Counted from the first letter of the stretch, positions 27,059 through 36,624 are shown. The stretch: 64,000 bases of DNA from Micromonospora sp. NBC_00421 (GCF_036017915.1 NZ_CP107929.1:4964001-5028000), one strand, 5' to 3'. Made by a program: numbers and translations. The notes: generated by a model not told the origin, from the letters alone.

Positions 27059-27715
27059 ATGCGTGACCTGCTGCCGGCGGCGGTCTCGGTGGCGGTGGCC
27101 GAGACAGCCGACTGGGTGGGTGAGCTGCTGCCGGCGGAACGGGCCGGGCTGGGCGAGCGGGCGGTGGAGAGCCGGCGGCGGGACTTCACCGCCGGCCGGG
27201 TCTGCGCCCGGCGGGCGATGACCGCCCTCGGCCTGCCGGCCACGCCGGTCCCGGCCGCGCCGAACCGCGCACCGGTCTGGCCGGTCGGGCTGGTCGGCAC
27301 CATCACCCACACCCGTGGCTACTGTGCCGCCGCGGTCGCCCGCCGCACCGACCTGCGCGCAGTCGGCATGGACGCCGAGCGGCACAAGGAACTCAACCCT
27401 GGGGTACGCCGGCTGATCCTGCGCCCCGAGGAGGAGGACCGGCTGGCCCGGCTGCCGGCCGGGGTGAACTGGCCGGTGGTGGTGTTCAGCGCCAAGGAGA
27501 CCATCTACAAGGTGTGGCACCCCGTGGTCGGCTCCTGGTTGGACTTCCTCGACGCCACCGTCGAACTCGACCCGGACACCGGCGTCTTCACCGCCCGGAT
27601 CAACGAGGCGCGGGTGTCGGCAGCCACCGTGGCGGACCCGCCCTCGCTGGTCACCGGCCGGTTCGTGGTCGAGGGCGACCTGGTCCGCACCGCCGCCGTG
27701 CTGCCCCTGCGCTGA
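27059..27715 (+). CDS. 4'-phosphopantetheinyl transferase (EntD/Sfp type)
   Basis: Loads phosphopantetheine from CoA onto carrier-protein domains, so it activates polyketide, non-ribosomal peptide or siderophore synthases. 218 aa. Conserved signatures: GTITHTRGYCAAAV (about 79-92), VGMDAER for Mg2+/CoA binding, and FSAKETIYKVW. These are the EntD-type motifs, distinct from the small AcpS. Start is ATG 27059. No carrier-protein cluster lies in the window, so it may act in trans. Confidence 0.93.
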   Translation: MRDLLPAAVSVAVAETADWVGELLPAERAGLGERAVESRRRDFTAGRVCARRAMTALGLPATPVPAAPNRAPVWPVGLVGTITHTRGYCAAAVARRTDLRAVGMDAERHKELNPGVRRLILRPEEEDRLARLPAGVNWPVVVFSAKETIYKVWHPVVGSWLDFLDATVELDPDTGVFTARINEARVSAATVADPPSLVTGRFVVEGDLVRTAAVLPLR

Positions 27716-27778
27716 GCCCTTGCCGCCACCCACTAGCGTCCAAGAGTTACGACAGTCGAAACGCGTGCGAGGAGTACG

Positions 27779-28789
27779 GTGAGCCAGCCTCAACCCCCTT
27801 ACGGGCCGCAGGACCCCCACCAGCCGCCCCTCGGGGCGGCGCAGCCGTTCCCGTCGGCACCCGGCCAGCAGCACCCGGTCGACCCGACCGCCGCCCTGCC
27901 CCCGGTCCCCGAGCCGCCGCAACCGTCCTACTCCGACCCGTACGCGCCGCCGTCGCCGTACGCGCCGCCGCCGGGCTCCGGAGCCCCGCAGCCCTACCCG
28001 TCGTACGAGCCGGGGGCGGCGCCGCCGCCGGTCTCCGGTGCCGGCTTCACGCCGATGTCGGGCGCGGGATACCCGCCGCCCGCCCCGGGCTACCCCCCGG
28101 TCTCCGGTGCCGGATATCCGCCGCCCGGCGGTCCGGGTGGGCCCGGTTATCCGTTCCCGCCGCCGCCGGCCGCCTCGTCCGGCCGGAAGGTCTGGGTCGT
28201 CATCGGCATCGTGGTCGCCGTGGTGCTGCTGCTCTGCTGTGGTGGCATCGTCGCCGCCGTGGTCGCCGGGGGCAAGAAGGCCGACGAGGCGGCCGAGGAG
28301 TTCGAGCGCTCGTTGCCGACCCCCGACGTCACCAGGGCACCGGCGCTGCCGGGCGACCGACCCTCGGCGGCACCGTCGTCCACCGACGAGACGTTCAACC
28401 TGAAGGCCGGCGAGACGCTGGTGATCAGCGACGACGACGGGACCATCGAGATCACCGTCCGGAGCTTCACCACCTCGTCCAAGGGCTGCCGCTCGTTCGC
28501 CCCGCCACCGGACAAGGGCATGTACCTGATCGCCGACGTCACCGCCACGGTGACCAAGGGCACGGCGTCGATCAACCCGTTCTACTTCCAGTGGGTCGCG
28601 GACGACGGCACCACGGTCAACGGGCTGGCCGGCGCGCTCTCCGGCTGCGGCGGCGACATGCTCGACTCGGGCAGCAACATCCGGGCCGGCAGCAAGCGTT
28701 CCGGCGCGGTGGTGTTCGACGTGGCCGACAAGTCGGGGGCGGTCGAATACCAGCACAAGTTCGAGGCGGCCGGCTCCTGGAAGCCCTGA
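27779..28789 (+). CDS. Proline-rich single-span protein with DUF4352-like domain
   Basis: 336 aa, GTG 27779. Residues 1-130 are a disordered, Pro/Tyr/Gly-rich cytoplasmic stretch with repeats such as PVSGAGYPPP. A hydrophobic span follows at about 141-162 (VWVVIGIVVAVVLLLCCGGI). The extracellular domain is beta-rich (ETLVISDDDGTIEITV, then PPDKGMYLIADVTATV) and resembles DUF4352, an immunoglobulin-like domain. Probably a surface protein of unknown function. A strong hairpin terminator follows. Confidence 0.83.
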   Translation: MSQPQPPYGPQDPHQPPLGAAQPFPSAPGQQHPVDPTAALPPVPEPPQPSYSDPYAPPSPYAPPPGSGAPQPYPSYEPGAAPPPVSGAGFTPMSGAGYPPPAPGYPPVSGAGYPPPGGPGGPGYPFPPPPAASSGRKVWVVIGIVVAVVLLLCCGGIVAAVVAGGKKADEAAEEFERSLPTPDVTRAPALPGDRPSAAPSSTDETFNLKAGETLVISDDDGTIEITVRSFTTSSKGCRSFAPPPDKGMYLIADVTATVTKGTASINPFYFQWVADDGTTVNGLAGALSGCGGDMLDSGSNIRAGSKRSGAVVFDVADKSGAVEYQHKFEAAGSWKP

Positions 28790-28805
28790 CCTCCCTGGTT
28801 CCGTG

Positions 28806-28838
28806 ACGGGCCGGTTCCCCTGGCGGGAGCCGGCCCGT
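28806..28838 (+). terminator. Terminator after the DUF4352-like gene
   Basis: 14-bp stem: left arm 28806-28819 ACGGGCCGGTTCCC, right arm 28825-28838 GGGAGCCGGCCCGT, one G-T wobble, loop CTGGC. It begins 17 bases after the stop at 28789. Confidence 0.75.
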
Positions 28839-28959
28839 TCCCGCCGCTGCGCCACCCCGAACCGGTCACCGGCCGGGATCGCTGCCGGGCCTTGAAACGG
28901 AGCCGGCACCGGCGGATGCTTGATGCATCGACCTTCACCGATCGACTTGGAGGTGGGAG

Positions 28960-29865
28960 ATGCGCCGTCTCTCGCTCGCCGCCCTGACCCTGGCCGTCGT
29001 CCTGCTGCCGGCGACCCCGGCCGCCGCGCACGCCGGCGCCCCCGCACCGGCCGATGTGCACGCCAACGCCACCGAACCAGTGGCCGCGCACCTCCGGGCC
29101 ACCGGACCGGCCGCCGCGCCCGCACTGCCGGACGTGCGGACGGTCGGCACCACCTGGGGCCCGGATCCGACGACCGGCCGGCTGACGGTCACCGTCGACG
29201 ACACCGTCCCACCCGAGCAGGTACGCGCACTGCGTGCCGCCGCCGTCCGAGCCGGCGGGGAGCTGCGCCACGAGCCCGGCCGGTTGCGCATCCTCATCGC
29301 CGGTGGGCAGGCCGTCTACGGTGGGGGCGCCCGCTGCACGCTGGGCGCGAACGTGCACAGCGGCAGCACCTACTACTTCCTCACCGCCGGACACTGCACC
29401 GCCGGCGCGACGACCTGGTACGCCGACGGCGGTCAGAGCAGCGTGCTGGGCAGCCGCGTCGGCAGCAGTTTCCCCACCAACGACTACGGCCTGGTGCGCT
29501 ACACCGGGACGGTCAGCCACCCGAGCGCCGTCTACACCTATCCCGGCCTGCTCACCGTCAACGGCGTCGGCACCGCGTACGTCGGGCAGGCCGTCTGCCG
29601 CAGCGGCTCCACCACCGGCGTCCGGTGCGGCACGGTGACCGGTCTCAACCAGACGGTCAACTATGCCGAGGGCAGCGTGTCCGGGCTGATCCGGACCAAC
29701 ATCTGCGCGGAGCCCGGCGACAGCGGCGGTCCGCTCTACGTCGCCGGGACCGGGCTGATCCTCGGCATCCTCTCCGGTGGCAGCGGCAACTGCACAAGCG
29801 GTGGCACCACCTACTACCAGCCGATCGCCGAGATCCTCGCCGCCTACGGCCTCACCCTCCCCTGA
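28960..29865 (+). CDS. Secreted S1-family serine protease (streptogrisin/alpha-lytic type)
   Basis: Extracellular protease, 301 aa, ATG 28960 with a strong GGAGGTGGGAG site upstream. A signal peptide ([20 protein letters not shown], cleavage near AAA-H) is followed by a short pro-region of about 100 residues with one partial prodomain unit ([20 protein letters not shown]). The mature part begins near [14 protein letters not shown]. The catalytic triad is visible: His in [10 protein letters not shown], Asp in NDYGLVRY and Ser in GDSGGPLYV. Cysteines pair in the family pattern. The pro-region is shorter than that of classical streptogrisins. Confidence 0.92.
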   Translation: MRRLSLAALTLAVVLLPATPAAAHAGAPAPADVHANATEPVAAHLRATGPAAAPALPDVRTVGTTWGPDPTTGRLTVTVDDTVPPEQVRALRAAAVRAGGELRHEPGRLRILIAGGQAVYGGGARCTLGANVHSGSTYYFLTAGHCTAGATTWYADGGQSSVLGSRVGSSFPTNDYGLVRYTGTVSHPSAVYTYPGLLTVNGVGTAYVGQAVCRSGSTTGVRCGTVTGLNQTVNYAEGSVSGLIRTNICAEPGDSGGPLYVAGTGLILGILSGGSGNCTSGGTTYYQPIAEILAAYGLTLP

Positions 29866-29976
29866 ACACCACGTCGACCGTGACCCGTGGCCGACCCTGG
29901 CACGGGTGGTGCGGTGCCGTCCTTACCCCGTCCGGGGGCCGGAACGCGGGGGCTGGTGACCGCATAGCCGAAAGAC

Positions 29977-30012
29977 AAGGCCCTGACCAGCAGGAAAGCT
30001 GGTCAGGGCCTT
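29977..30012 (-). terminator. Terminator of tRNA-Ala
   Basis: Perfect 15-bp stem AAGGCCCTGACCAGC / GCTGGTCAGGGCCTT with loop AGGAAA. Reading leftward it begins 8 bases after the tRNA 3' end and is followed by GTCTTTC, a short T-rich run. It therefore terminates the minus-strand tRNA transcript. Confidence 0.85.
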
Positions 30013-30019
30013 GATTATG

Positions 30020-30093
30020 TGGAGCTGTGGGGATTCGAACCCCAGACCCCCTCGATGCGAACGAGGTGCGCTACCAGACTGCGCCACAGCCCC
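30020..30093 (-). tRNA. tRNA-Ala (anticodon CGC)
   Basis: On the minus strand GGGGCTG pairs with CAGCTCC (one G-T). The D arm is GGCGCAGTCTGGTAGCGC. The anticodon stem CCTCG/CGAGG encloses loop TTCGCAT, anticodon CGC, which reads GCG (alanine). The T arm is GGGGTTCGAATCCCC. CCA is not encoded. A strong terminator follows. GCG is a frequent codon in this genome. Confidence 0.95.
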
Positions 30094-30319
30094 TCCGCCG
30101 GCATGCCGGCTTCGGTCCCACCCGGCTTTCACCGGGCGGGCCGGCGCCAAGACTAACAGCCCACCCACCCCCCGGGCGAATCACCCCTCCCACCGCACGG
30201 GCCGGGTGGTGCGCCGCACCGGTGGGCCGAAGAAGCGCCACCCGGCCCGCCCCGATACCGCCGCTTCGGCCCACATGAGTCGATCAAGGGCGCAGCCCGC
30301 CCCGAGGGCAAGCGAGGGG

Positions 30320-31162
30320 TCAGCGGGGGTCGCGGCCGGACTGGTAGGGGCGTCCGCGCAGGCCACCGGAGCGGCGGTAGGACACCGAGCCGCCCCCGCT
30401 GGCCGCCGCCGGCAGGTCGGTCGGTCGGTCGAGACCCATCGCCGTGCGGCGTACCGCCTCGCGCTGGGCGGCCAGTCGATGCTGCGCCTCCCGACGGGCC
30501 GCCGCCCGACGGGCCTGTTCGCGGCGCACCTCGGCCTGCCGGACGGCCAGCCAGGCCGCCTCCCGGGCCCGCAGCCGCCGCCGGCGGCGCTCGGTCAGCG
30601 CCCGTCGTCGCAGGTGTACGACGTACACGGCGAGCAGGGTGGCGGTGACCGAGAAGCTGATCCAGAACCCGGGGCTGACCAGGATCACGCCGACCAACTC
30701 GACGAAGTTGAGCAGCAGCAGCGCGGCGAGCACCCGGCGTCGCCGGTAGACGGCCGGGGTGTGGTGCCGACGCGGGGGCGGCCGGCGACGGGCCTGCCGG
30801 GAGGCGGGCGGCACGGCGCGCAGCCGACCGGACCGGCGGGTGGAGGCGGCCGACCGGGCAGCCTGGCGGTCGGAGACCGGCGGGGCGGCACCACGGGCGG
30901 AGGCCGGTGGCGCGGAGACCGGTGCGCCGAGTTCCCCGGTGGCGGCGTCCTCGGTCAGCGTGACCACGAGCGCCCTGGGCTGGTTGACGGGTCGCCGACC
31001 GGGGACAGTACGACGCCGCCGGCGGCGCTGGAGCACCCGCGCCGTCGACTGCGCCCGCTCCGCCACCAGCCGCTCGGTGGCGTCGTACCGACGAACCAGC
31101 GCCGGGGCGAGGGCGAGCAGACCGGCGGCGGCGAGGACGGCGAGGAGCACCGAGGTCGGCAC
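30320..31162 (-). CDS. sepX: Divisome membrane protein SepX/GlpR
   Basis: 280 aa from GTG 31162, chosen because GGGAGGGG precedes it; the frame extends to 31195. The order is the family's: an N-terminal span (VPTSVLLAVLAAAGLLALAP), a long basic, disordered linker with Arg-rich runs (about 40-150), two adjacent spans (VLAALLLLNFVELVGVILVS, then ISFSVTATLLAVYVVHL), and a basic coiled C-terminus. In Corynebacterium and Streptomyces SepX/GlpR binds the gephyrin-like protein Glp and FtsZ-associated division proteins. Synteny with galU-glp-rimJ upstream identifies it more strongly than sequence alone. Confidence 0.88.
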   Translation of the reverse strand: MPTSVLLAVLAAAGLLALAPALVRRYDATERLVAERAQSTARVLQRRRRRRTVPGRRPVNQPRALVVTLTEDAATGELGAPVSAPPASARGAAPPVSDRQAARSAASTRRSGRLRAVPPASRQARRRPPPRRHHTPAVYRRRRVLAALLLLNFVELVGVILVSPGFWISFSVTATLLAVYVVHLRRRALTERRRRRLRAREAAWLAVRQAEVRREQARRAAARREAQHRLAAQREAVRRTAMGLDRPTDLPAAASGGGSVSYRRSGGLRGRPYQSGRDPR

Positions 31163-31347
31163 CCTCACCCCTCCCGTCACCGAAATTCGGGGCAACCGCC
31201 GAGAAGCAGCAAGATCTTTCCCGAAATCTCACTCTCGGCGCAGATCCTGCGGCCGGCAGCGCTTGCCGCAGCTTGCAGTTACTTGAGGTTACGGGCCACC
31301 GACCGGGGATGCCGGCACGCCGCGCCGAATCCCGTCCGTGGGACGAC

Positions 31348-31992
31348 TCACCCGACGTCGTGGCGCTGCCGGTGCCAGCGGGCCAGCAGACCGCCGTCGG
31401 CAGCCGCCTCCTCGCTGGTCATCGCGTATCCGATGTGGTCTCGCCAGGCCCCGTCGATGTGCATGTAGCGCACGTGGTACGCCTCCTCGCGGAAGCCCAG
31501 CTTCTCCACCACCCGGCGGGACGGCTTGTTCTCCGGGCGGATGTTCACCTCTACCCGGTGCAGACCGCCCGGACCGAACGCGTGGTCCACGGCGAGCGCC
31601 ATCGCGGTGGGGATCACCCCGCGACCGGCCACCCGGGAGTCCACCCAGTAGCCCACGTATCCGGAGCAGAACGCCCGGCGGACGATGCTGCCCACGTTGA
31701 GGTGCCCGACCAGCCGCTCCTGCCCGTCCTCGCGCAGGCAGACCGCGAACGGCATCCCCTCGCCGGTACGCGCGGAGCGCCGCTGGTCGGCGTGCACGTA
31801 ACGGAACGCGGCGGGCGAGTTGGCCTGGTCCCAGCCGCCGGGCAGGTGCGACTCCCAGGGGGCCAGCCACGCCCGGTTCGCCCGGCGTACGGCGGACCAG
31901 GCGGTGGCGTCGGACCGCCGGTACGGTCGCAGCACCACCGGACCGTCCATCAGCACCACCGGCCACCCCGGCGTCCGCCCGAACCAGCTCAC
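31348..31992 (-). CDS. GNAT family acetyltransferase, RimJ-like
   Basis: 214 aa from GTG 31992 (VSWFGRTPGWPVVL), with GGGAGGT 7-8 bases upstream. Acetyl-CoA-binding core GYWVDSRVAGRGVIPTAMAL (about 118-137) and the RimJ/RimL pattern NKPSRRVVEKLGFREE are visible. Family members acetylate N-termini of ribosomal or other proteins. Located between glp and sepX, as in other actinobacteria (rimJ, Rv0995). Its substrate here is unproven. Confidence 0.9.
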   Translation of the reverse strand: MSWFGRTPGWPVVLMDGPVVLRPYRRSDATAWSAVRRANRAWLAPWESHLPGGWDQANSPAAFRYVHADQRRSARTGEGMPFAVCLREDGQERLVGHLNVGSIVRRAFCSGYVGYWVDSRVAGRGVIPTAMALAVDHAFGPGGLHRVEVNIRPENKPSRRVVEKLGFREEAYHVRYMHIDGAWRDHIGYAMTSEEAAADGGLLARWHRQRHDVG

Positions 31993-32041
31993 CGCGCCGA
32001 CCTCCCGTCTGCGACCGGGACGCCGACCGCACCGACCCGGC

Positions 32042-33334
32042 TCACCGTCGCCGGTCCAGGAGCAGCACGTCGACGGTGGAACCGGCCGCCGCAGTGGTGA
32101 CCCGCTCACCGAGCACCATCAGGCCGTTCGCCTCGGCCAGCCCGGAGAGGGTGTACGGCCCACCGCTGAGCGGCTGCACCGTGTAGCCCCCGCCGCGCCG
32201 CTCGGCCACGTGCGCGGGCCGGAACTCGCGCAGCCCACCGGGGGACGAGATGGTCTCCAACAGGTGCGCCCGTACGCTCGGCCGGAACACCGGCTCCGCG
32301 CCGGCCAGCAGCTGGATCGCCGGCCGGGCCAGCACCTCGAAGCCGATCAACGCCGCACCGGGCTCACCGGGAAGACACACCACCGGCACCTCCTCGGCGC
32401 CGACGGTACCGAACCCGAGCGCCGTGCCGGGGTACAGCGCCACGTCGGTGAAGGTCACCGGACCGGCCCGGCCACCCTCGCGGCGGGACAGGATCCGCCT
32501 GACCATGTCGCCGGGGCCGGTCCCGGTGCCGCCGGTGGTGATGATCAGGTCGGCCCGCAGGGTCTGGTCCTCCAGCAGGCCGCGCAGCCCCTCCGGGTCG
32601 TCGTCGCAGATCCCCACCCGGTACGCCAGCGCGCCCACCTCGGCGGCGGCGGCGGTCAACGCGTGCGAGTTGGCGTCCACCACCTGACCGGGCTGGCTGC
32701 CCCGGCCCACGTCTACCAGCTCGTCCCCGGTCGCCACGATGACCACCCGGGGGCTGGGCCGTACCACCACGTGCCCGATCCCGGTGGCGGCGAAGACGGC
32801 CACCAGCGCCGGGGCGACGTACGTGCCGGCGCGGGCGAGTACGGTGCCGGCGGGCAACTCCTCACCGGCGCGGCGGACGCCGTACCCGCGCTTGGGGGTG
32901 CGGAAGATCTCCACCGCCGCCATGCCCTGATCGGTCCACTCCACCGGCACCACCACGTCGGCGGCGATCGGCATCGGCGCACCGGCCGCCACCGAGAAGC
33001 ACGAACCGGGGGTGAGCCGCACCGGACGCCAGCTCGCCGCCCCGAGGTCACCGACCACGTTGAGCCGGACCGGGCGGCCCGGCCCCTGCGAGGGGACCGG
33101 GCCGTAACCGACGAGGTCCTCCCAGCGCGCGGCGTACCCGTCCACCGCCGCCTGGTCGAAGGCGGGGAACGAGTGCGGGGCGACCACGTCCGAGGCGAGG
33201 ACGTTGCCGTACGCCTGGGTGAGGTCGAGGTCGAGCGGAGGCAGCGCGCGTAACCTGCGCAGCACGCTGCCCAGGTAGTCGGCGAGCGGCGTCAACTCGT
33301 TCGCGGCCGCCTCGGCGTCGGCCGTCGAGGTCAT
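32042..33334 (-). CDS. glp: Gephyrin-like Glp (MoeA-family molybdotransferase-like)
   Basis: 430 aa MoeA/gephyrin-fold protein. Motifs: the substrate-site ATGDELVDVG (about 220), ITTGGTGTGPGDMV (MPT-binding loop), and LPGEPGAALIGFEVLARP. It starts within the galU stop (4-base overlap ATGA) and so is translationally coupled. In actinobacteria this locus is not with other molybdenum cofactor genes, and the protein is known in corynebacteria as Glp, which binds FtsZ and the receptor GlpR/SepX to coordinate cell division. I infer that role from synteny; a moonlighting MoeA activity is not excluded. Confidence 0.92.
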   Translation of the reverse strand: MTSTADAEAAANELTPLADYLGSVLRRLRALPPLDLDLTQAYGNVLASDVVAPHSFPAFDQAAVDGYAARWEDLVGYGPVPSQGPGRPVRLNVVGDLGAASWRPVRLTPGSCFSVAAGAPMPIAADVVVPVEWTDQGMAAVEIFRTPKRGYGVRRAGEELPAGTVLARAGTYVAPALVAVFAATGIGHVVVRPSPRVVIVATGDELVDVGRGSQPGQVVDANSHALTAAAAEVGALAYRVGICDDDPEGLRGLLEDQTLRADLIITTGGTGTGPGDMVRRILSRREGGRAGPVTFTDVALYPGTALGFGTVGAEEVPVVCLPGEPGAALIGFEVLARPAIQLLAGAEPVFRPSVRAHLLETISSPGGLREFRPAHVAERRGGGYTVQPLSGGPYTLSGLAEANGLMVLGERVTTAAAGSTVDVLLLDRRR

Positions 33335-34332
33335 GTACCGGAGCCGCCCGCCGCGTCACGTACCCCGTCGAGGACCGCCGCCGTGACCGTCTGGTCGCCG
33401 TTGTTGACGAACTCGGTCAGCCACGCCCGGAACTCGGCACCGAGGTCCTCCCGTTCGACGGCGATCTGCACGACTGTCTGGAGGTAGCCCAGCGGCATGC
33501 CGGTGTCGTAGCGGGTGCCCCGGTAGACGATCGCGTGCACCGGTACGCCCTCGCCGCGCAGCAGCTCCATCGCATCGGTCAGCTGGATCTCGCCGCCACT
33601 TCCCGGCTCGGTACGCCGGATCGCGTCGAAGATCCGCCCCGGCAGGACGTACCTGCCGAGGACGGCCAGGTTGCTCGGGGCGTCCTCCGGCTGGGGCTTC
33701 TCCACCATGCCGGTGACCTTCACGACCTCGCCGAGGTCGGTCAGCTCGGCCTCGGCCGGCTCGACCGAGGCGATCCCGTACCGCCTGGTCTCGGCCGGGT
33801 CGACCTCGAAGAACGCCAGCACCACGCCACCGGTGCGGGCCTGCAGCTCCAACATGGCCGGCAGCAGCGGCTCGGACGGCTTGACGAACTCGTCGCCGAG
33901 GAGCACCGCGAAGGGCTGGTCGCCGACGTGCGACTCGGCGTACCCGACGGCGTGGCCGAGACCGAGCTGCTCCGGCTGCCGGCAGGTGTAGATCTCGGCC
34001 AGTTCGCTGGGGCGCTTCACCGCGGCCAGCCGCTCGGCGTCACCCTTGGCCTCCAGCCGGGCCTCCAGGTCGGGGCGGCGGTCGAAGTGGTCCACCATCG
34101 ACGTCTTGCCCCGACCCGTGATCAGCAGCACGTCACCGATACCGGCCTGGGCGGCCTCCTCGACGATGTACTGGAGCACCGGCCGGTCGATCACCGGCAG
34201 CAGCTCCTTGGGCACCGCCTTCGTGGCCGGCAGGAACCGGGTGGCGAGGCCGGCGGCCGGGATCACGGCCTTGACCGCACGGGCGCGACCGGTCGCGGCG
34301 GTCGTTGAGGGGTTCGCTGAGTGCTCCGACAT
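33331..34332 (-). CDS. galU: UTP-glucose-1-phosphate uridylyltransferase
   Basis: Makes UDP-glucose for glycans and trehalose. 333 aa, ATG 34332. N-terminal nucleotide-binding motif AVIPAAGLATRFLPATK (about 23-39), KELLPVIDRPVLQYIVEEA, and the sugar-binding segment GDEFVKPSEPLLPAML. It ends overlapping glp by four bases and is first in the galU-glp-rimJ-sepX set, which matches M. tuberculosis Rv0993-Rv0996. Confidence 0.96.
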   Translation of the reverse strand: MSEHSANPSTTAATGRARAVKAVIPAAGLATRFLPATKAVPKELLPVIDRPVLQYIVEEAAQAGIGDVLLITGRGKTSMVDHFDRRPDLEARLEAKGDAERLAAVKRPSELAEIYTCRQPEQLGLGHAVGYAESHVGDQPFAVLLGDEFVKPSEPLLPAMLELQARTGGVVLAFFEVDPAETRRYGIASVEPAEAELTDLGEVVKVTGMVEKPQPEDAPSNLAVLGRYVLPGRIFDAIRRTEPGSGGEIQLTDAMELLRGEGVPVHAIVYRGTRYDTGMPLGYLQTVVQIAVEREDLGAEFRAWLTEFVNNGDQTVTAAVLDGVRDAAGGSGT

Positions 34333-34341
34333 GCCGCGAGA

Positions 34342-36624
34342 CTATCGGCCACGGCTCTGCCGCGGCGGGTGAGGACCGCAAGACGCGCCGCCCGGCTGCG
34401 TCACACCGGGAGCGCCGACGGCGTGCCGACCGGCCGGCTCGCCGGGCGGCAGGTCGGTCGGCAGGTCGTCGACGGGAGCCCGATCGGTCGGCGGCCGGTG
34501 GGCGGGTGGCTGGTCGGCACAGGTCGGCTCGACGGGTGGTCCGGCCCGGGGCAGGCCGTCGTCCGGGCTGGTCGCCCCCGCCGGTACGGCGATCTCCTCG
34601 ACCGCACCGTCCGCTGCCGGCGTCGGTCGGGGCCGCGCGGTCGCCACCCGGTAACCGTCGCGGCCGGCCCCCTTGGCCGCGTACAACGCCTCGTCGGCGG
34701 CGTCCAGCACCTCCGCGCCGGTGCTGGCGTGGTCGGGATAGACGGCGATGCCGATGGAGACCGACACCGTGATCGTGGTCGGGGTGCCCGCATGGCCGGT
34801 TACCACGACCGGGGTGTCCCGCACGGCCGCGCCCAGCCGCTCGGCGACCGTCGCCGCACCCGGGGCGTCGGTCTCCGGCAGCAGCACCACGAACTCCTCA
34901 CCACCCTGCCGGAAGGCCAGGTCCACCTCACGGATCTCGGCCCGGACCCGGCGGGCGAACTCGACGAGCACCGCGTCCCCGGCGGCATGCCCGTAGCTGT
35001 CGTTGACGATCTTGAAGCGGTCCAGGTCGAGGACGAGGATGCTGAGCATCCGGCCGAACCGGCTGGCCCGCTCGACCTCCCGACGCAACGACTCGCGCAG
35101 GTAGCGGTAGTTCCACAGCCCGGTCAACGGGTCGGTCAGCGACAACCGCTGCGCCTCCTCGTGCACCCGGACGTTCTCCACCGCCACCGCGGCGTGCCCG
35201 GCGAAGGTCCGCAGGGTGGCCAGGTCGTCGTCGTCGAACTCGGCAGCGCCGGGCCGGTCGTAGAGGACCAGCACGCCGACCGCCGGGGCCCGGCCGGCGG
35301 CGTCCCCGCCGGGCACGGTGAACGGCACCGCCACGTACGTCTCGCACCACGGCTCGCCGGGTGGCGTCGGGCCGGCCGGGAGCCGACCGCGCTGCGGCTC
35401 GCCGGTGGCGGCGACCGCGCCCACCACGCCCGCGCCGACCGGCACCCGCAACTCCTCCGGCTCGGTGCCCGGCGGGCAACGCCCGGCCAGCCCTTCGGCG
35501 CACTGCCCGACGAGCATTCCGGTGTCGTCGAGCAGCAGCACCGCCCCGGCCCGCGCCCCGGTCGCCGCTATCGCGCTGTGCAGGATCACCCGCAGGATGC
35601 GTTGCAGGTCGTGGGTGCTGGCCAGGGTGTCCCCGAGCACCCCGAGATGGCCGCGCAGCTGGTCCCGGCTGCTGGTCAACGCGGTCACGTACCCGGCGGT
35701 CTCCCGGATCATCCGGTTGAACGCGGCGGCGAGCCGGCCGATCTCGTCCCGGCTGCGCACCGGCACCCGGGTGGTCAGATCACCCCGGGCCACCCGGTCC
35801 ACCGCCCCGGCCAACTCCACAAGTGGCCGGGTGGTGACCCGGGCCAGCCGCCACGCGGTCAGCACGGCCAGCGCGGCGGCCAGCAGCACCGCCCCGACCA
35901 GCACGACCGGCAGACCCGACGGCTGTTCTCCGTCCACCGAGAGGATCAGCGGCAGCGGCTGCCCGGGGGTCGGCCCGAGCCGCCGGACGTACCGGCCGCC
36001 GGGGGTCGCGCTGACCCGGTCGCCGTCCACCGTGCCGGCGGCGGCGAGCACCGCCTCGCGTACCCCGTCGGCTTCGGTGGTGTGGGTGATCCGGCCGGGG
36101 CCGGCGGTGTCGTCGAGGAGGGTGACCGCGACGCCGGTCGCGGCGGCCAACCGGGCCACGAACGCCGGGTCGACCACCTCGGCGGCGGCCACCGCGCCGA
36201 GCGGCGTGCCGGCCGGATCCCGCAGGTCCACCCGGGCGCTGAGGGCCAGGACCGGTCCGCCGACCGGGACGCCCGCGCAGTCCTGCCAGGGTGGCGGGGG
36301 TCCACCCGGGGTGGCGTACGCGATGCCGCCGGTCCCGTCGGTGACCAGCACGGCGGCGGCCAACCCCCGGCTGACCACCTGGCCGGCCGCGCCCGCCCGG
36401 CTGGCCGGGTCGGAGCGCAGGGCGACCGCGTCGGCGGCGGCCCGCAACTGCTGGCAGAGCGCGTCGATCGAGGTACGGACGGCGGACGCGGCCAGGCCCA
36501 GCCGTTCGGTGGACCGGCTGCGGTCCACCGTCGACAGCGTGGTGCCGACGAAGGCAGCGCCGAGCAGCACCGGGCCGAGCACCACCGTGAGAAAGGCCGC
36601 CGTCAACCGCCCGCGTAGCGTCAA
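34342..36624 (-). CDS. Membrane diguanylate cyclase (HAMP-GAF-GGDEF)
   Basis: 760 aa signalling enzyme making cyclic di-GMP from two GTP. N-terminal span (LTAAFLTVVLGPVLLGAAFV), an extracytoplasmic sensor of about 250 residues, a second span near 290, a HAMP domain (RVTTRPLVELAGAVDRVARG), a GAF domain (about 370-530), and a C-terminal GGDEF domain. The active site reads GGEEF, with an intact RxxD inhibitory site (REVD) five residues upstream, so product inhibition is likely. A Pro/Asp-rich tail follows. The ligand of the sensor is unknown. It ends 10 bases upstream of galU in the same direction. Confidence 0.93.
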   Translation of the reverse strand: MTLRGRLTAAFLTVVLGPVLLGAAFVGTTLSTVDRSRSTERLGLAASAVRTSIDALCQQLRAAADAVALRSDPASRAGAAGQVVSRGLAAAVLVTDGTGGIAYATPGGPPPPWQDCAGVPVGGPVLALSARVDLRDPAGTPLGAVAAAEVVDPAFVARLAAATGVAVTLLDDTAGPGRITHTTEADGVREAVLAAAGTVDGDRVSATPGGRYVRRLGPTPGQPLPLILSVDGEQPSGLPVVLVGAVLLAAALAVLTAWRLARVTTRPLVELAGAVDRVARGDLTTRVPVRSRDEIGRLAAAFNRMIRETAGYVTALTSSRDQLRGHLGVLGDTLASTHDLQRILRVILHSAIAATGARAGAVLLLDDTGMLVGQCAEGLAGRCPPGTEPEELRVPVGAGVVGAVAATGEPQRGRLPAGPTPPGEPWCETYVAVPFTVPGGDAAGRAPAVGVLVLYDRPGAAEFDDDDLATLRTFAGHAAVAVENVRVHEEAQRLSLTDPLTGLWNYRYLRESLRREVERASRFGRMLSILVLDLDRFKIVNDSYGHAAGDAVLVEFARRVRAEIREVDLAFRQGGEEFVVLLPETDAPGAATVAERLGAAVRDTPVVVTGHAGTPTTITVSVSIGIAVYPDHASTGAEVLDAADEALYAAKGAGRDGYRVATARPRPTPAADGAVEEIAVPAGATSPDDGLPRAGPPVEPTCADQPPAHRPPTDRAPVDDLPTDLPPGEPAGRHAVGAPGVTQPGGASCGPHPPRQSRGR

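Noticed and set aside
30094..30319. Small gene or integrated element beside tRNA-Ala
   Set aside because: Only short non-conserved frames, no direct repeat of the tRNA end and no integrase. The same holds at tRNA-Gln.
32042..33334. Molybdenum cofactor operon
   Set aside because: The MoeA-like gene has no moa or mob neighbours and lies in the conserved galU-glp-rimJ-sepX order, so the division role is the better reading.
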